Of a stretch of DNA of 5,165 nucleotides, positions 1 to 5,165 are shown in pieces. Within the stretch, counting starts at the first letter, position 1. Each line of letters begins with the position of its first letter. A program made the translations under genes and the position numbers. The notes beneath the pieces are model-generated. The model was not told where the DNA came from. It ran no database searches and saw only the letters and a list, made by a program, of their open reading frames with translations. The DNA lies in the NCBI GenBank assembly GCA_030248825.1, contig JARCMB010000468.1:1-5165 (forward strand), given 5' to 3'. This DNA comes from Pseudanabaenaceae cyanobacterium MP8IB2.15 (GTDB lineage: Bacteria > Cyanobacteriota > Cyanobacteriia > Pseudanabaenales > Pseudanabaenaceae).

Positions 1-111
1 ACTCTTTCAAAGTTATTGTCTGAGAATGGTTTCAGAGTTGTTGGCTTTTCTGGCGTTGGGCGAATTCCATATCTCTGGGGCAGTATGGTAATCGTCGCGC
101 AAAAAGTATAG
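1..111 (+). CDS. C-terminal end of a probable class I SAM-dependent methyltransferase (partial)
   Basis: Reading frame 1 is open from the left edge to a TAG at 109-111 and gives 36 residues. The visible tail includes LLSENGFRVVGFSGVGRIPY followed by LWGSMVIVAQKV. Many class I (Rossmann-fold) SAM-dependent methyltransferases end in a similar way: a helix with a leucine pair, a GF-x-V-V strand, a G-x-G-R-x-P-x-L-W turn and a last hydrophobic strand ending in V-A-x-K. The SAM-binding motifs would lie upstream, outside the window, so the substrate cannot be named. The stop codon lies inside the first, degenerate unit of the repeat array that precedes the next gene. That the frame is a real gene end is fairly likely; the family assignment rests on 36 residues and is tentative. 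Confidence 0.65.
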   Translation, partial: TLSKLLSENGFRVVGFSGVGRIPYLWGSMVIVAQKV

Positions 112-142
112 TTGCACCGTAGTTCACACTGTAGTTTACACT
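108..142 (+). repeat. Tandem 11-12 bp direct repeats upstream of the RND gene, possible operator
   Basis: Two adjacent 12-mers, GTAGTTCACACT (119-130) and GTAGTTTACACT (131-142), differ at one base. A degenerate 11-base copy, ATAGTTGCACC (108-118), lies directly before them. The array ends 43 bases before the RND start codon. Tandem sites of this kind are typical of binding by response regulators or other dimeric or oligomeric regulators. The copies share a TTYACACT core that loosely resembles cyanobacterial Pho-box or RpaB (HLR1) half-sites, but the 12-base period does not fit the usual 11 or 10 base spacing, so no regulator is assigned. TTTACA at 135-140 with TATTAC at 160-165 could be a weak promoter, with a long 19-base spacer. 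The repeats are directly visible; the regulatory role is inferred. Confidence 0.5.
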
Positions 143-185
143 TGCAATTGGGTCAGAATTATTACGAGTTGAGCCTTTTTCTACT

Positions 186-2825
186 ATGTCATTGCGCGAT
201 CGATTCAATGTTTCAAGGTTAGCAATCAAATATTCTTGGCTGACTGTGGGCTTTTGGCTAGCTGTTTCAGTAGCGGGGATTTTTGCGTTCAGTTCGCTCA
301 AATATGCCCTGTTTCCTGATATTGCCTTTCCCGTTGTTGTTGTCAATGCTTCGACTCCATTCTCAGCCGATCTGACTAACGCACTGGACACCGAGAAAAA
401 ACTTACCCAACCGATCGAACAGGAACTGAAAGATTTAGAAGGTTTAGACAAACTGCGCTCAACGACTTATCCAGGTCAGAGTGTGATCAGTATGGCGTTT
501 ATGGTGGGCACAGATCTAGACACCTCTAGACGCAATGTTGAGGCTGTGCTTAAAAATCTCACTCTGCCCAAAGATTCCACTTATAAGGTGATTCCACTCA
601 ATCTCAACGAATCTGCGGCGGTGAGCTATGCCATTCAGAGTAAATCACAAGATTTGACGAAACTAGCACAAATTGCCAAAACCCAGATTTTACCTGCGAT
701 CGATCGATTGCCTGGGGTACTTAAGGTGAATTTATTAGGAGTTAGCGAACCGCCAAAGCAAATCCCCCCAAATCTTGCTCGGTTATCCCAATCAGGAAAG
801 CTTAATCCTGCTCAAATAACCACTCAAATTCGATCGAGCTTATCTCTGCCTCAGGGTGGTTCAGCCGTGCGGTTTAACGCTCAAGAAGCTCTGTCATTCC
901 AAGTGATCAAACGTGGTGATGCGAATACCTTGGATGTCGTCAGTGAGGTCGAGCAAGAAGTGGCGTTGCTACGGGCCAAGTTCCCCAATCTCCAAATTAG
1001 TCTGGCAGCAACTCAGGCAGATTACATCAAAGAAGCCTCTCACGCCACGATCGATTCGCTATTATTGGCGATCGCGCTTTCAGTTCTGATTATCTATCCA
1101 TTTCTCTGGGATTGGCGAGCCACCCTGATTACAGCGATCGCGATTCCGATCTCACTGTCAGGCACATTTATTGTGATGGCTCTGTTTGGGCTGAACCTAG
1201 AAACGATCACCCTGCTGGCCTTGGCATTGGTAGTTGGGATTATTGTTGATGATGCGATCGTCGATGTCGAGAATATCAGTCGTCACATCGATCGAGGTGA
1301 ATCTCCTTATCAGGCGGCGGTCAATGCAACGAGCGAAATTGGGCTGAATGTAACGGCGGCGACGTTTACGATTGTGGCGGTATTTCTGCCTGTGGCGTTT
1401 ATGGGTGGTGGGATTGGGCAGTTTTTTAGACCATTCGGTTTGACTGTTTCGGCGGCTGTGGTCATCTCTCTGCTGGTGGCGAGAACTCTATCGCCATTGT
1501 TAGCCGCAGGTTGGCTAAAACCTCATCCCAATCGTACAGAATCGACCGATCATCCTCAGAATACTCGGTATTACAATTTACTCAAGTGGTCGCTAGGGCA
1601 TCGATGGCTAGTTGTCGGTTTAGCCGTACTCAGTCTTGTTGCAGGTCTTGCGCTGATCCCTCTGATCCCACAAGGCTTTATCCCAAAGCTCGATCGAGGT
1701 GAATTTAACATTACCTATGCGGCTCCAGCGACGACATCTCTAACTGAGTCACGTCAAATTGCCGAGAAATTAGAAACTGTGGCAAGTCGATCGACTATGG
1801 TTGAGTCCGTATTTACCACAATCGGATCGCGGCAAGGAGAGCAGAATAAAGGGAATCTCTATATCAAGCTCAAGCGCGATCGACAAGGCCTTCACACTTC
1901 AGAAGTGCAGGATCGAATTCGTCAGGAATTGCCCTCGATCGCCAATACGATCGTTAGTGTTGAAGATATTCAGTTTGTCGATACAGGTGGCGAAAAGCCT
2001 TTGCAGATTGCGTTATTGGGTGACGATCAGGCTTTGTTGAGCAGTACAGCAAAAACACTCAAAACTCGCGCTCAGGCTGTAACAGGTTTAGTCGATGTCA
2101 CAGCAACGGGTGAGCTCAATACCAAGGATTCGATCCTAGAAATCCAACACCTCAACACTCGTCGGGTGGCATATGTCAACGCCAATCTCGATCGATCCAC
2201 GGCGCTTGGGGATGCTACTAATCAAGTCGTATCGATCGCCAAATCAATCTTACCAACTGGAATCTCGATCGATTTAGGTGGAGACTCGGAGCGCATCGGT
2301 CAGATCTTGGGCAGTTTTGGCGCAACGCTGGGACTATCAGTATTGTGCATTCTCGCTGTCCTGATTGTGCTATTCAGAAGCCTGATCGACCCGTTAGTGA
2401 TCGTGTTTGCACTGCCCTTATCAGTAGTTGGAGCATTGTTAGCACTTTTAATCACTAGGAGCGACTTCGGCATGATTGCAGTGATCGGGATGGTGTTTCT
2501 GTTTGGCTTGATCAACAAAAGTGCGATCTTGATTGTCGATTACATCAACCAACTGCGGCAGTCAGGATTATCTCGGACTGAGGCGATTCTCACGGCTTGC
2601 CCGATCCGCTTGCGCCCAATTTTGATGACTACAGCTTCGACCATTCTTGGCATGTTGCCGATTGCCCTAGGTATTGGTGCAGGTTCAGAATTACGCGCCC
2701 CGATGGCGATCTCGATTATCGGCGGACTGACGACAGCGACTCTGCTCAGCTTGATTGTGATTCCTGTGATCTATGCCTTGCTTGATGACCTCCAGCCAAG
2801 GTTTACACAAAAACCTAAAATATAA
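186..2825 (+). CDS. RND-superfamily efflux transporter permease, compact form lacking docking subdomains
   Basis: This is an 879-residue inner-membrane proton antiporter of the RND superfamily, closest in pattern to the HAE1/AcrB branch; the substrate is unknown. Membrane segment 1 (about 15-37) is followed by a periplasmic loop (38-288), segments 2-6 (about 289-442), segment 7 (473-495), a second loop (496-708) and segments 8-12 (709-866). The proton relay is intact: D355 and D356 in GIIVDDAIVDVEN, K778 in GLINKSAILIVDY, and R808 in IRLRPILMTT (AcrB D407, D408, K940, R971). AcrB-type proteins are usually about 1,030-1,050 residues long. The shortage falls between residues about 220 and 235 and between about 648 and 660, where the TolC/adaptor docking subdomains normally sit. 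ATG 186 is the first start after an in-frame TAG at 132; no strong ribosome-binding site is visible (GAG at 171). No adaptor or outer-membrane channel gene is adjacent. The frame is uninterrupted, so this is not a decayed gene. Confidence 0.93.
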   Translation: MSLRDRFNVSRLAIKYSWLTVGFWLAVSVAGIFAFSSLKYALFPDIAFPVVVVNASTPFSADLTNALDTEKKLTQPIEQELKDLEGLDKLRSTTYPGQSVISMAFMVGTDLDTSRRNVEAVLKNLTLPKDSTYKVIPLNLNESAAVSYAIQSKSQDLTKLAQIAKTQILPAIDRLPGVLKVNLLGVSEPPKQIPPNLARLSQSGKLNPAQITTQIRSSLSLPQGGSAVRFNAQEALSFQVIKRGDANTLDVVSEVEQEVALLRAKFPNLQISLAATQADYIKEASHATIDSLLLAIALSVLIIYPFLWDWRATLITAIAIPISLSGTFIVMALFGLNLETITLLALALVVGIIVDDAIVDVENISRHIDRGESPYQAAVNATSEIGLNVTAATFTIVAVFLPVAFMGGGIGQFFRPFGLTVSAAVVISLLVARTLSPLLAAGWLKPHPNRTESTDHPQNTRYYNLLKWSLGHRWLVVGLAVLSLVAGLALIPLIPQGFIPKLDRGEFNITYAAPATTSLTESRQIAEKLETVASRSTMVESVFTTIGSRQGEQNKGNLYIKLKRDRQGLHTSEVQDRIRQELPSIANTIVSVEDIQFVDTGGEKPLQIALLGDDQALLSSTAKTLKTRAQAVTGLVDVTATGELNTKDSILEIQHLNTRRVAYVNANLDRSTALGDATNQVVSIAKSILPTGISIDLGGDSERIGQILGSFGATLGLSVLCILAVLIVLFRSLIDPLVIVFALPLSVVGALLALLITRSDFGMIAVIGMVFLFGLINKSAILIVDYINQLRQSGLSRTEAILTACPIRLRPILMTTASTILGMLPIALGIGAGSELRAPMAISIIGGLTTATLLSLIVIPVIYALLDDLQPRFTQKPKI
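1068..1141. repeat. Two HIP1 octamers (GCGATCGC) inside the RND gene
   Basis: GCGATCGC occurs at 1068-1075 and again at 1134-1141, both within the coding region for membrane segments 2 and 3. HIP1 is the highly iterated palindrome of many cyanobacterial genomes and is commonly found inside genes. Here it serves mainly as evidence for the taxonomic origin. No local function is implied. Confidence 0.8.
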
Positions 2826-2843
2826 AATCATTGACGTGCAATA

Positions 2844-2855
2844 AAACGTACGTTT
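2844..2855. repeat. Perfect 12-bp palindrome just after the RND gene
   Basis: AAACGTACGTTT is a perfect inverted repeat without a spacer, starting 18 bases after the RND stop codon at 2823-2825. A run of six T follows at 2871-2876, but the palindrome is AT-rich, has no loop and lies 15 bases from the T run. It is therefore a poor candidate for an intrinsic terminator. It could be a protein-binding site or mean nothing; the symmetry itself is directly visible. Confidence 0.4.
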
Positions 2856-2924
2856 AACTCGATGTTCAAGTTTTTTAAGTCTACGCTATGAGCATATAGT
2901 AAGCGATGAAGAAATAGTTTAGGT

Positions 2925-2946
2925 GCGATCGATCGCCGATCGATCG
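2925..2946. repeat. GATC-dense double palindrome (two CGATCGATCG units)
   Basis: The 12-bp perfect palindrome GCGATCGATCGC (2925-2936) is followed immediately by the 10-bp palindrome CGATCGATCG (2937-2946). The same 10-mer lies inside the first element at 2926-2935, so the block is an 11-base-period tandem repeat of a palindrome, with four GATC sites in 22 bases. The word is common in the neighbouring genes, but this is its densest occurrence and it is non-coding. It may be a methylation-rich or protein-binding site, or simply an extreme case of the genome's taste for this word. Confidence 0.55.
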
Positions 2947-2949
2947 ACA

Positions 2950-2968
2950 ATCATCAAAAAGCGATGAT
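2950..2968. other. Small inverted repeat (weak hairpin)
   Basis: ATCATC (2950-2955) pairs with GATGAT (2963-2968) across a seven-base loop, AAAAAGC. It directly follows the GATC-dense double palindrome. The stem is short and AT-rich, so stability as RNA would be low and no function is claimed. Confidence 0.25.
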
Positions 2969-3014
2969 CCAGCCCAAACCTCACCACTCTCACTGGTCGA
3001 AGCTCAAACTTGGA

Positions 3015-3047
3015 TAAAAATGCTAACGGGGAGGTGCTCCTACTAGC
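3015..3047 (-). terminator. Terminator-like hairpin readable on the minus strand
   Basis: Read on the minus strand, GCTA (3047-3044) pairs with TAGC (3025-3022) and an inner GGAG (3040-3037) pairs with CTCC (3033-3030) across a three-base CAC loop. An ATTTTTA tract follows (3021-3015). That is the layout of an intrinsic terminator, though the stem is interrupted by an asymmetric internal loop. No intact minus-strand gene lies upstream of it (3048-3273), so if real it would end a small RNA or a lost gene. In plus-strand RNA the same bases could form the hairpin without a U tract. Confidence 0.3.
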
Positions 3048-3273
3048 TTCGTCTTCTGGTTCTAATCTTCATCCTCAAATACCGAGGTGCAATCTTCGTT
3101 AGTTAACTTACCAAAATCGAGAGTTCAAGATTTCTGTCTACGAAGAGTCACAAAACCAGCTCGACTCTTAAGTGAATATCGACCGCCTGAGCGACATAAT
3201 CTTCCTTATTTTCCTCACAAATTTCGTCGAATAAATGCTAGGCTGAGCAGAAAATTACCTTTGTAGCTTTGCC

Positions 3274-5130
3274 ATGCCACGTTACCAAGAAGTCCCTCTC
3301 ACCAGTCTCGCTCAAGCCCTAGAGCGTGAGAATGTCGATTATATAAAAAAACTCGTTGCACTTTTAAATTCGGAAACCAAGCCAACTCGCAAAGCCGATC
3401 TGATCGCCTTAATATGTGATGCCATGCAGGCTAAAAAATTGTCAAGTCTTTGGTCGCGACTCGACAAACTGCAACAGACGGCGATCTCGGAAGTCGTCCA
3501 TGCCTCAAGTCCTTTTTATCAACATGAGGCTTTTGTTGCCAAATATGGGGAATCCCCCAACTGGGGTTCGCGTAGTGGTACCTATGGATGGAATCACGAG
3601 CCTTCCTTGTTGAGTATATTCTTTTATGAGAATGAGATGCCTCCTGAGCTTAAGCGCGATCTGCTCAAGATTGCGCCTAAGCCAAAATCTTCAGTCATGA
3701 AACAGACGGAAGATCCTCTACCTAAGATGATGATGATACGGCATGAATCTCGTTACTATGAACAAGGTAGAAGTAGTCCAAAAATAACCACCAAAGAAGC
3801 TCCGTTAACGATATGCGAGATGGAGCGATTTGCCCCTCATGATTTGAGTGGAATTTTGCGATTGATTCAGATTGGAAAGATTAGCGTTAGCGACAAAACC
3901 TTCTTACCAGGTGTTGCATCGATCAAAACGATCACAGCAATACTACAAAACAGCGACTTTTATGATGACGAGCAACGCAAACAGAGAGTTGATGCCAAGA
4001 GTTATTTCGAGGAAATCGGGGCAATCAAAGCGTTTGCTTGGCCAATGCTCCTACAGGCGGCAAATCTAGTTGAAGTGTCGAATAAGAAGTTAGTGCTCTC
4101 AAAGGCAGGACTGAAAGCATTACAAGACCCTCCAGCCAACACCATCCAAACAATTTGGAAACGCTGGCTTAAAACCACATTGCTCGATGAATTTCGTCGG
4201 ATTGATAATATCAAAGGGCAAACTGGCAAGGGGGCGCGAAGCATGACTGCTGTGGCAGGGCGACGGGCATCGATCGCTTCAGTAATGGCAGAATGTCCAG
4301 TTGGAGCGTGGATCGCTTTTGAGGACTTCTCTCGCTATATGCTTGCCACGAATCGTAGATTTGAGATCGCTCGATCGTTCGAGCATCTTTACATCAGCGA
4401 ATCTGGTTATGGCAGTTTGCATGATTCCGCCGATTGGAAAATCTTGCAAGAACGCTATATCCGTTGCTTGTTGTTTGAGTATGCGGCAACACTCGGCATC
4501 ATTGATGTTGCCTATATCGAGCCAGGTCAAGCGGAACGAGGATATAGCGATCTCTGTGGTGCTGAGGATTTCACCTTTCTCAGTCGCTATGATGGCTTAA
4601 TGTACTTCCGCCTAAATTCGTTGGGTGCTTATTGCTTGGGACTGCAAAAGAATTACGTCCCCTCGACGATTCCCTCTCGTCCAATTTTACAGGTGCTGCC
4701 TAATTTAGAGATTGTGGCAAATGGTAAGGATTTGGCATCCGTGGATACGCTCATTCTCGATCTGTACTTGCAAAAAGTCTCGGATGTTGTCTGGAAGCTC
4801 GATCGACAAAAACTATTTACCGCCCAAGAGAATGGTCATCAAATCGACGAATTACTAGATTTTTTAACCGCCAAGAGCAGTACAGCCCTACCTGAGACAG
4901 CCACACAGTTTTTCAAGGATGCGAAGGAACGCACAAATAGTCTGAAAGATTTAGGCTCAGCCAAACTGATCGAATGCAGTCAAGCAAATTTGGCAGTCCT
5001 GATTGCCAATGATTCCCGTACGAAAAAATTCTGTCAGCTAGCAGGCGATCGCTACTTGGTCGTTCTCACCGAAAACGAAACCAAATTTCGTAGTGCCCTC
5101 CGTCAAATGGGATATGTGCTTCCAAGGTAG
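3274..5130 (+). CDS. Helicase-associated protein with an XPB/Ssl2 N-terminal-like domain
   Basis: This 618-residue protein appears soluble: no signal peptide or membrane segment. The N-terminal part (about 1-90) is helical and resembles the start of bacterial helicase-associated proteins, with a KPTRKADLIALICDAM segment (36-51) suggesting a SAP- or winged-helix-like DNA-binding unit. Residues about 138-178 form a variable, charged linker. The middle (180-460) is helical with no motif I can name. The end (about 468-578) fits the Helicase_C_3 / XPB N-terminal family: ILQVLPNLEIVANG, then KVSDVVWKLDR, an ENGHQIDELLDFL helix and a SSTALPETATQFFKD stretch. It has no Walker A or DEAH motif and so is not itself a helicase. 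ATG 3274 is the first start after an in-frame TGA at 3244; no clear ribosome-binding site. A probable XPB gene begins six bases after its stop. From memory, Mycobacterium tuberculosis has a similar pair (Rv0862c, Rv0861c). The likely role is as partner of that helicase in DNA repair or recombination. Confidence 0.85.
   Translation: MPRYQEVPLTSLAQALERENVDYIKKLVALLNSETKPTRKADLIALICDAMQAKKLSSLWSRLDKLQQTAISEVVHASSPFYQHEAFVAKYGESPNWGSRSGTYGWNHEPSLLSIFFYENEMPPELKRDLLKIAPKPKSSVMKQTEDPLPKMMMIRHESRYYEQGRSSPKITTKEAPLTICEMERFAPHDLSGILRLIQIGKISVSDKTFLPGVASIKTITAILQNSDFYDDEQRKQRVDAKSYFEEIGAIKAFAWPMLLQAANLVEVSNKKLVLSKAGLKALQDPPANTIQTIWKRWLKTTLLDEFRRIDNIKGQTGKGARSMTAVAGRRASIASVMAECPVGAWIAFEDFSRYMLATNRRFEIARSFEHLYISESGYGSLHDSADWKILQERYIRCLLFEYAATLGIIDVAYIEPGQAERGYSDLCGAEDFTFLSRYDGLMYFRLNSLGAYCLGLQKNYVPSTIPSRPILQVLPNLEIVANGKDLASVDTLILDLYLQKVSDVVWKLDRQKLFTAQENGHQIDELLDFLTAKSSTALPETATQFFKDAKERTNSLKDLGSAKLIECSQANLAVLIANDSRTKKFCQLAGDRYLVVLTENETKFRSALRQMGYVLPR
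5045..5052. repeat. HIP1 octamer (GCGATCGC)
   Basis: This is the third GCGATCGC octamer of the window. It lies in the last part of the helicase-associated gene, at the codons for residues around G591-D592-R593. It supports a cyanobacterial origin for this gene as well as for the RND gene. Confidence 0.8.
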
Positions 5131-5136
5131 AAAATT

Positions 5137-5165
5137 ATGACCTATGTTGCCGAGAATGCCTTGAT
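5137..5165 (+). CDS. Start of a probable XPB-type DNA repair helicase (partial, cut by window end)
   Basis: ATG 5137 opens a frame reading MTYVAENAL before the window ends, with the next codon beginning AT. Bacterial XPB/Rad25-type superfamily 2 helicases often begin M-x-Y-x-P-E-N-P-L-I-V-Q, and the visible residues fit except for alanine where two prolines are usual. AAGG at 5124-5127, nine bases before the start and inside the end of the upstream gene, is a reasonable ribosome-binding site. The gap to the preceding stop is six bases, so the two genes are almost surely cotranscribed and perhaps translationally coupled. The upstream protein's XPB N-terminal-like domain supports the call independently. 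The helicase motifs are outside the window, so this is an inference from nine residues plus context. Confidence 0.65.

Larger units (their letters stand above)
2947..3085 (+). pseudogene. Possible decayed fragment resembling a CHAT-domain C-terminus
   Basis: One plus-strand frame reads DDPAQTSPLSLVEAQTWIKM (about 2964-3023) and continues LTGRCSY to a stop at 3044-3046. After a one-base shift near 3022 the next frame continues ANGEVLLLASSSGS before a stop at 3088-3090. The pattern of an alanine-glutamine-x-tryptophan helix followed by a leucine-threonine turn and an acidic helix recalls the end of CHAT (caspase-like) domains in cyanobacterial proteins. There is no start codon, no catalytic His/Cys part and no upstream body, so at best it is a short, frameshifted remnant. 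The resemblance is judged by eye and could be chance. Confidence 0.2.
2826..3273. other. 448-bp intergenic region without a convincing intact gene
   Basis: The gap between the RND gene and the helicase-associated gene holds a 12-bp palindrome, a GATC-dense double palindrome, small hairpins and short protein-like stretches, listed separately. There is no tRNA-like or rRNA-like sequence and no array of spaced repeats. The longest plus-strand frame with a usable start is GTG 3087 to TAG 3266 (59 residues, rich in arginine and proline, no recognised family); I do not call it a gene. On the minus strand an acidic 29-residue open stretch (3237 to 3151, including DEICEENKEDYVAQAVDIHL) and a 20-residue stretch in another frame (3124 to 3065, ending FEDED and a stop) look protein-like but have no start codon. 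They may be debris of a lost gene. No strong promoter for the gene at 3274 was recognised. Confidence 0.6.

Noticed and set aside
32..451. A 139-residue open frame on the minus strand overlapping the start of the RND gene.
   Set aside because: It lies antisense to the end of the methyltransferase-like frame and to the first membrane segment of a clearly real RND gene. Its product is serine/asparagine-rich with no recognisable domain, as expected of a shadow frame.
1288..1704. An identical 15-mer, TCGATCGAGGTGAAT, at 1288-1302 and 1690-1704 inside the RND gene.
   Set aside because: The two copies encode I-D-R-G-E and L-D-R-G-E in non-equivalent positions of the two RND halves. The match is explained by the genome's CGATCGA bias plus similar short peptides, not by a duplication.
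2300..2518. A 72-residue minus-strand frame inside the RND gene.
   Set aside because: It is antisense to membrane segments 8-10, whose conserved residues explain the sequence; its content is a mirror of hydrophobic codons.
2844..2876. The palindrome plus T6 run after the RND stop, as an intrinsic terminator.
   Set aside because: The palindrome is AT-rich without a loop and the T run lies 15 bases beyond it, so the required stem directly followed by a U tract is absent.
2960..3000. A CCTCACCACTCTCACTGG stretch resembling the unpaired core of the cyanobacterial small RNA Yfr1.
   Set aside because: The characteristic ACTCCTCACAC core is not matched and no flanking pair of stem-loops with a terminator is visible on the plus strand.
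3087..3266. A GTG-initiated 59-residue plus-strand frame ending just before the helicase-associated gene.
   Set aside because: It has no ribosome-binding site of note, an arginine/proline-rich composition with no recognised family, and competes with equally protein-like stretches on the other strand. It is too weak to call a gene.
4002..4600. Overlapping minus-strand and alternative plus-strand frames (80, 83 and 99 residues) inside the helicase-associated gene.
   Set aside because: All lie within the long 618-residue frame, lack recognisable domains and have no independent start context.

Overview
The window looks like chromosomal DNA of a cyanobacterium. It holds three copies of the octamer GCGATCGC (HIP1, positions 1068, 1134 and 5045), the highly iterated palindrome of many cyanobacterial genomes. 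It is also unusually rich in CGATCG/GATCGATC words, in genes and in the intergenic gap alike. GC content is moderate, starts lack strong Shine-Dalgarno sequences, and everything clearly coding is on the plus strand. The genus cannot be fixed from this.

Layout, left to right. (1) Positions 1-111 are the last 36 codons of a gene entering from the left, whose tail resembles class I SAM-dependent methyltransferases. (2) A 74-bp gap contains a tandem array of 11-12 bp direct repeats starting on the previous gene's stop codon, probably the control region of the next gene. (3) Positions 186-2825 encode an 879-residue RND-superfamily transporter with twelve predicted membrane segments and an intact proton-relay signature. 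Both periplasmic loops are much shorter than in AcrB. The missing parts match the two docking subdomains that contact TolC and adaptor proteins, and no adaptor or outer-membrane channel gene is adjacent. (4) Positions 2826-3273 are a 448-bp gap with no convincing intact gene. It holds palindromes, a GATC-dense cluster, a terminator-like hairpin readable on the minus strand and short protein-like fragments that may be decayed genes. (5) Positions 3274-5130 encode a 618-residue protein ending in a domain like the XPB/Ssl2 N-terminal (Helicase_C_3) region. (6) Six bases later a new reading frame starts, and its nine visible residues match the usual opening of bacterial XPB-type helicases.

The strongest functional unit is the right-hand pair: a helicase-associated protein directly ahead of a probable XPB helicase, an arrangement also known from mycobacteria and probably serving DNA repair or another DNA-unwinding task. 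The RND gene appears to be a separate transcription unit. Its apparent loss of both docking subdomains is the most unusual thing readable here.
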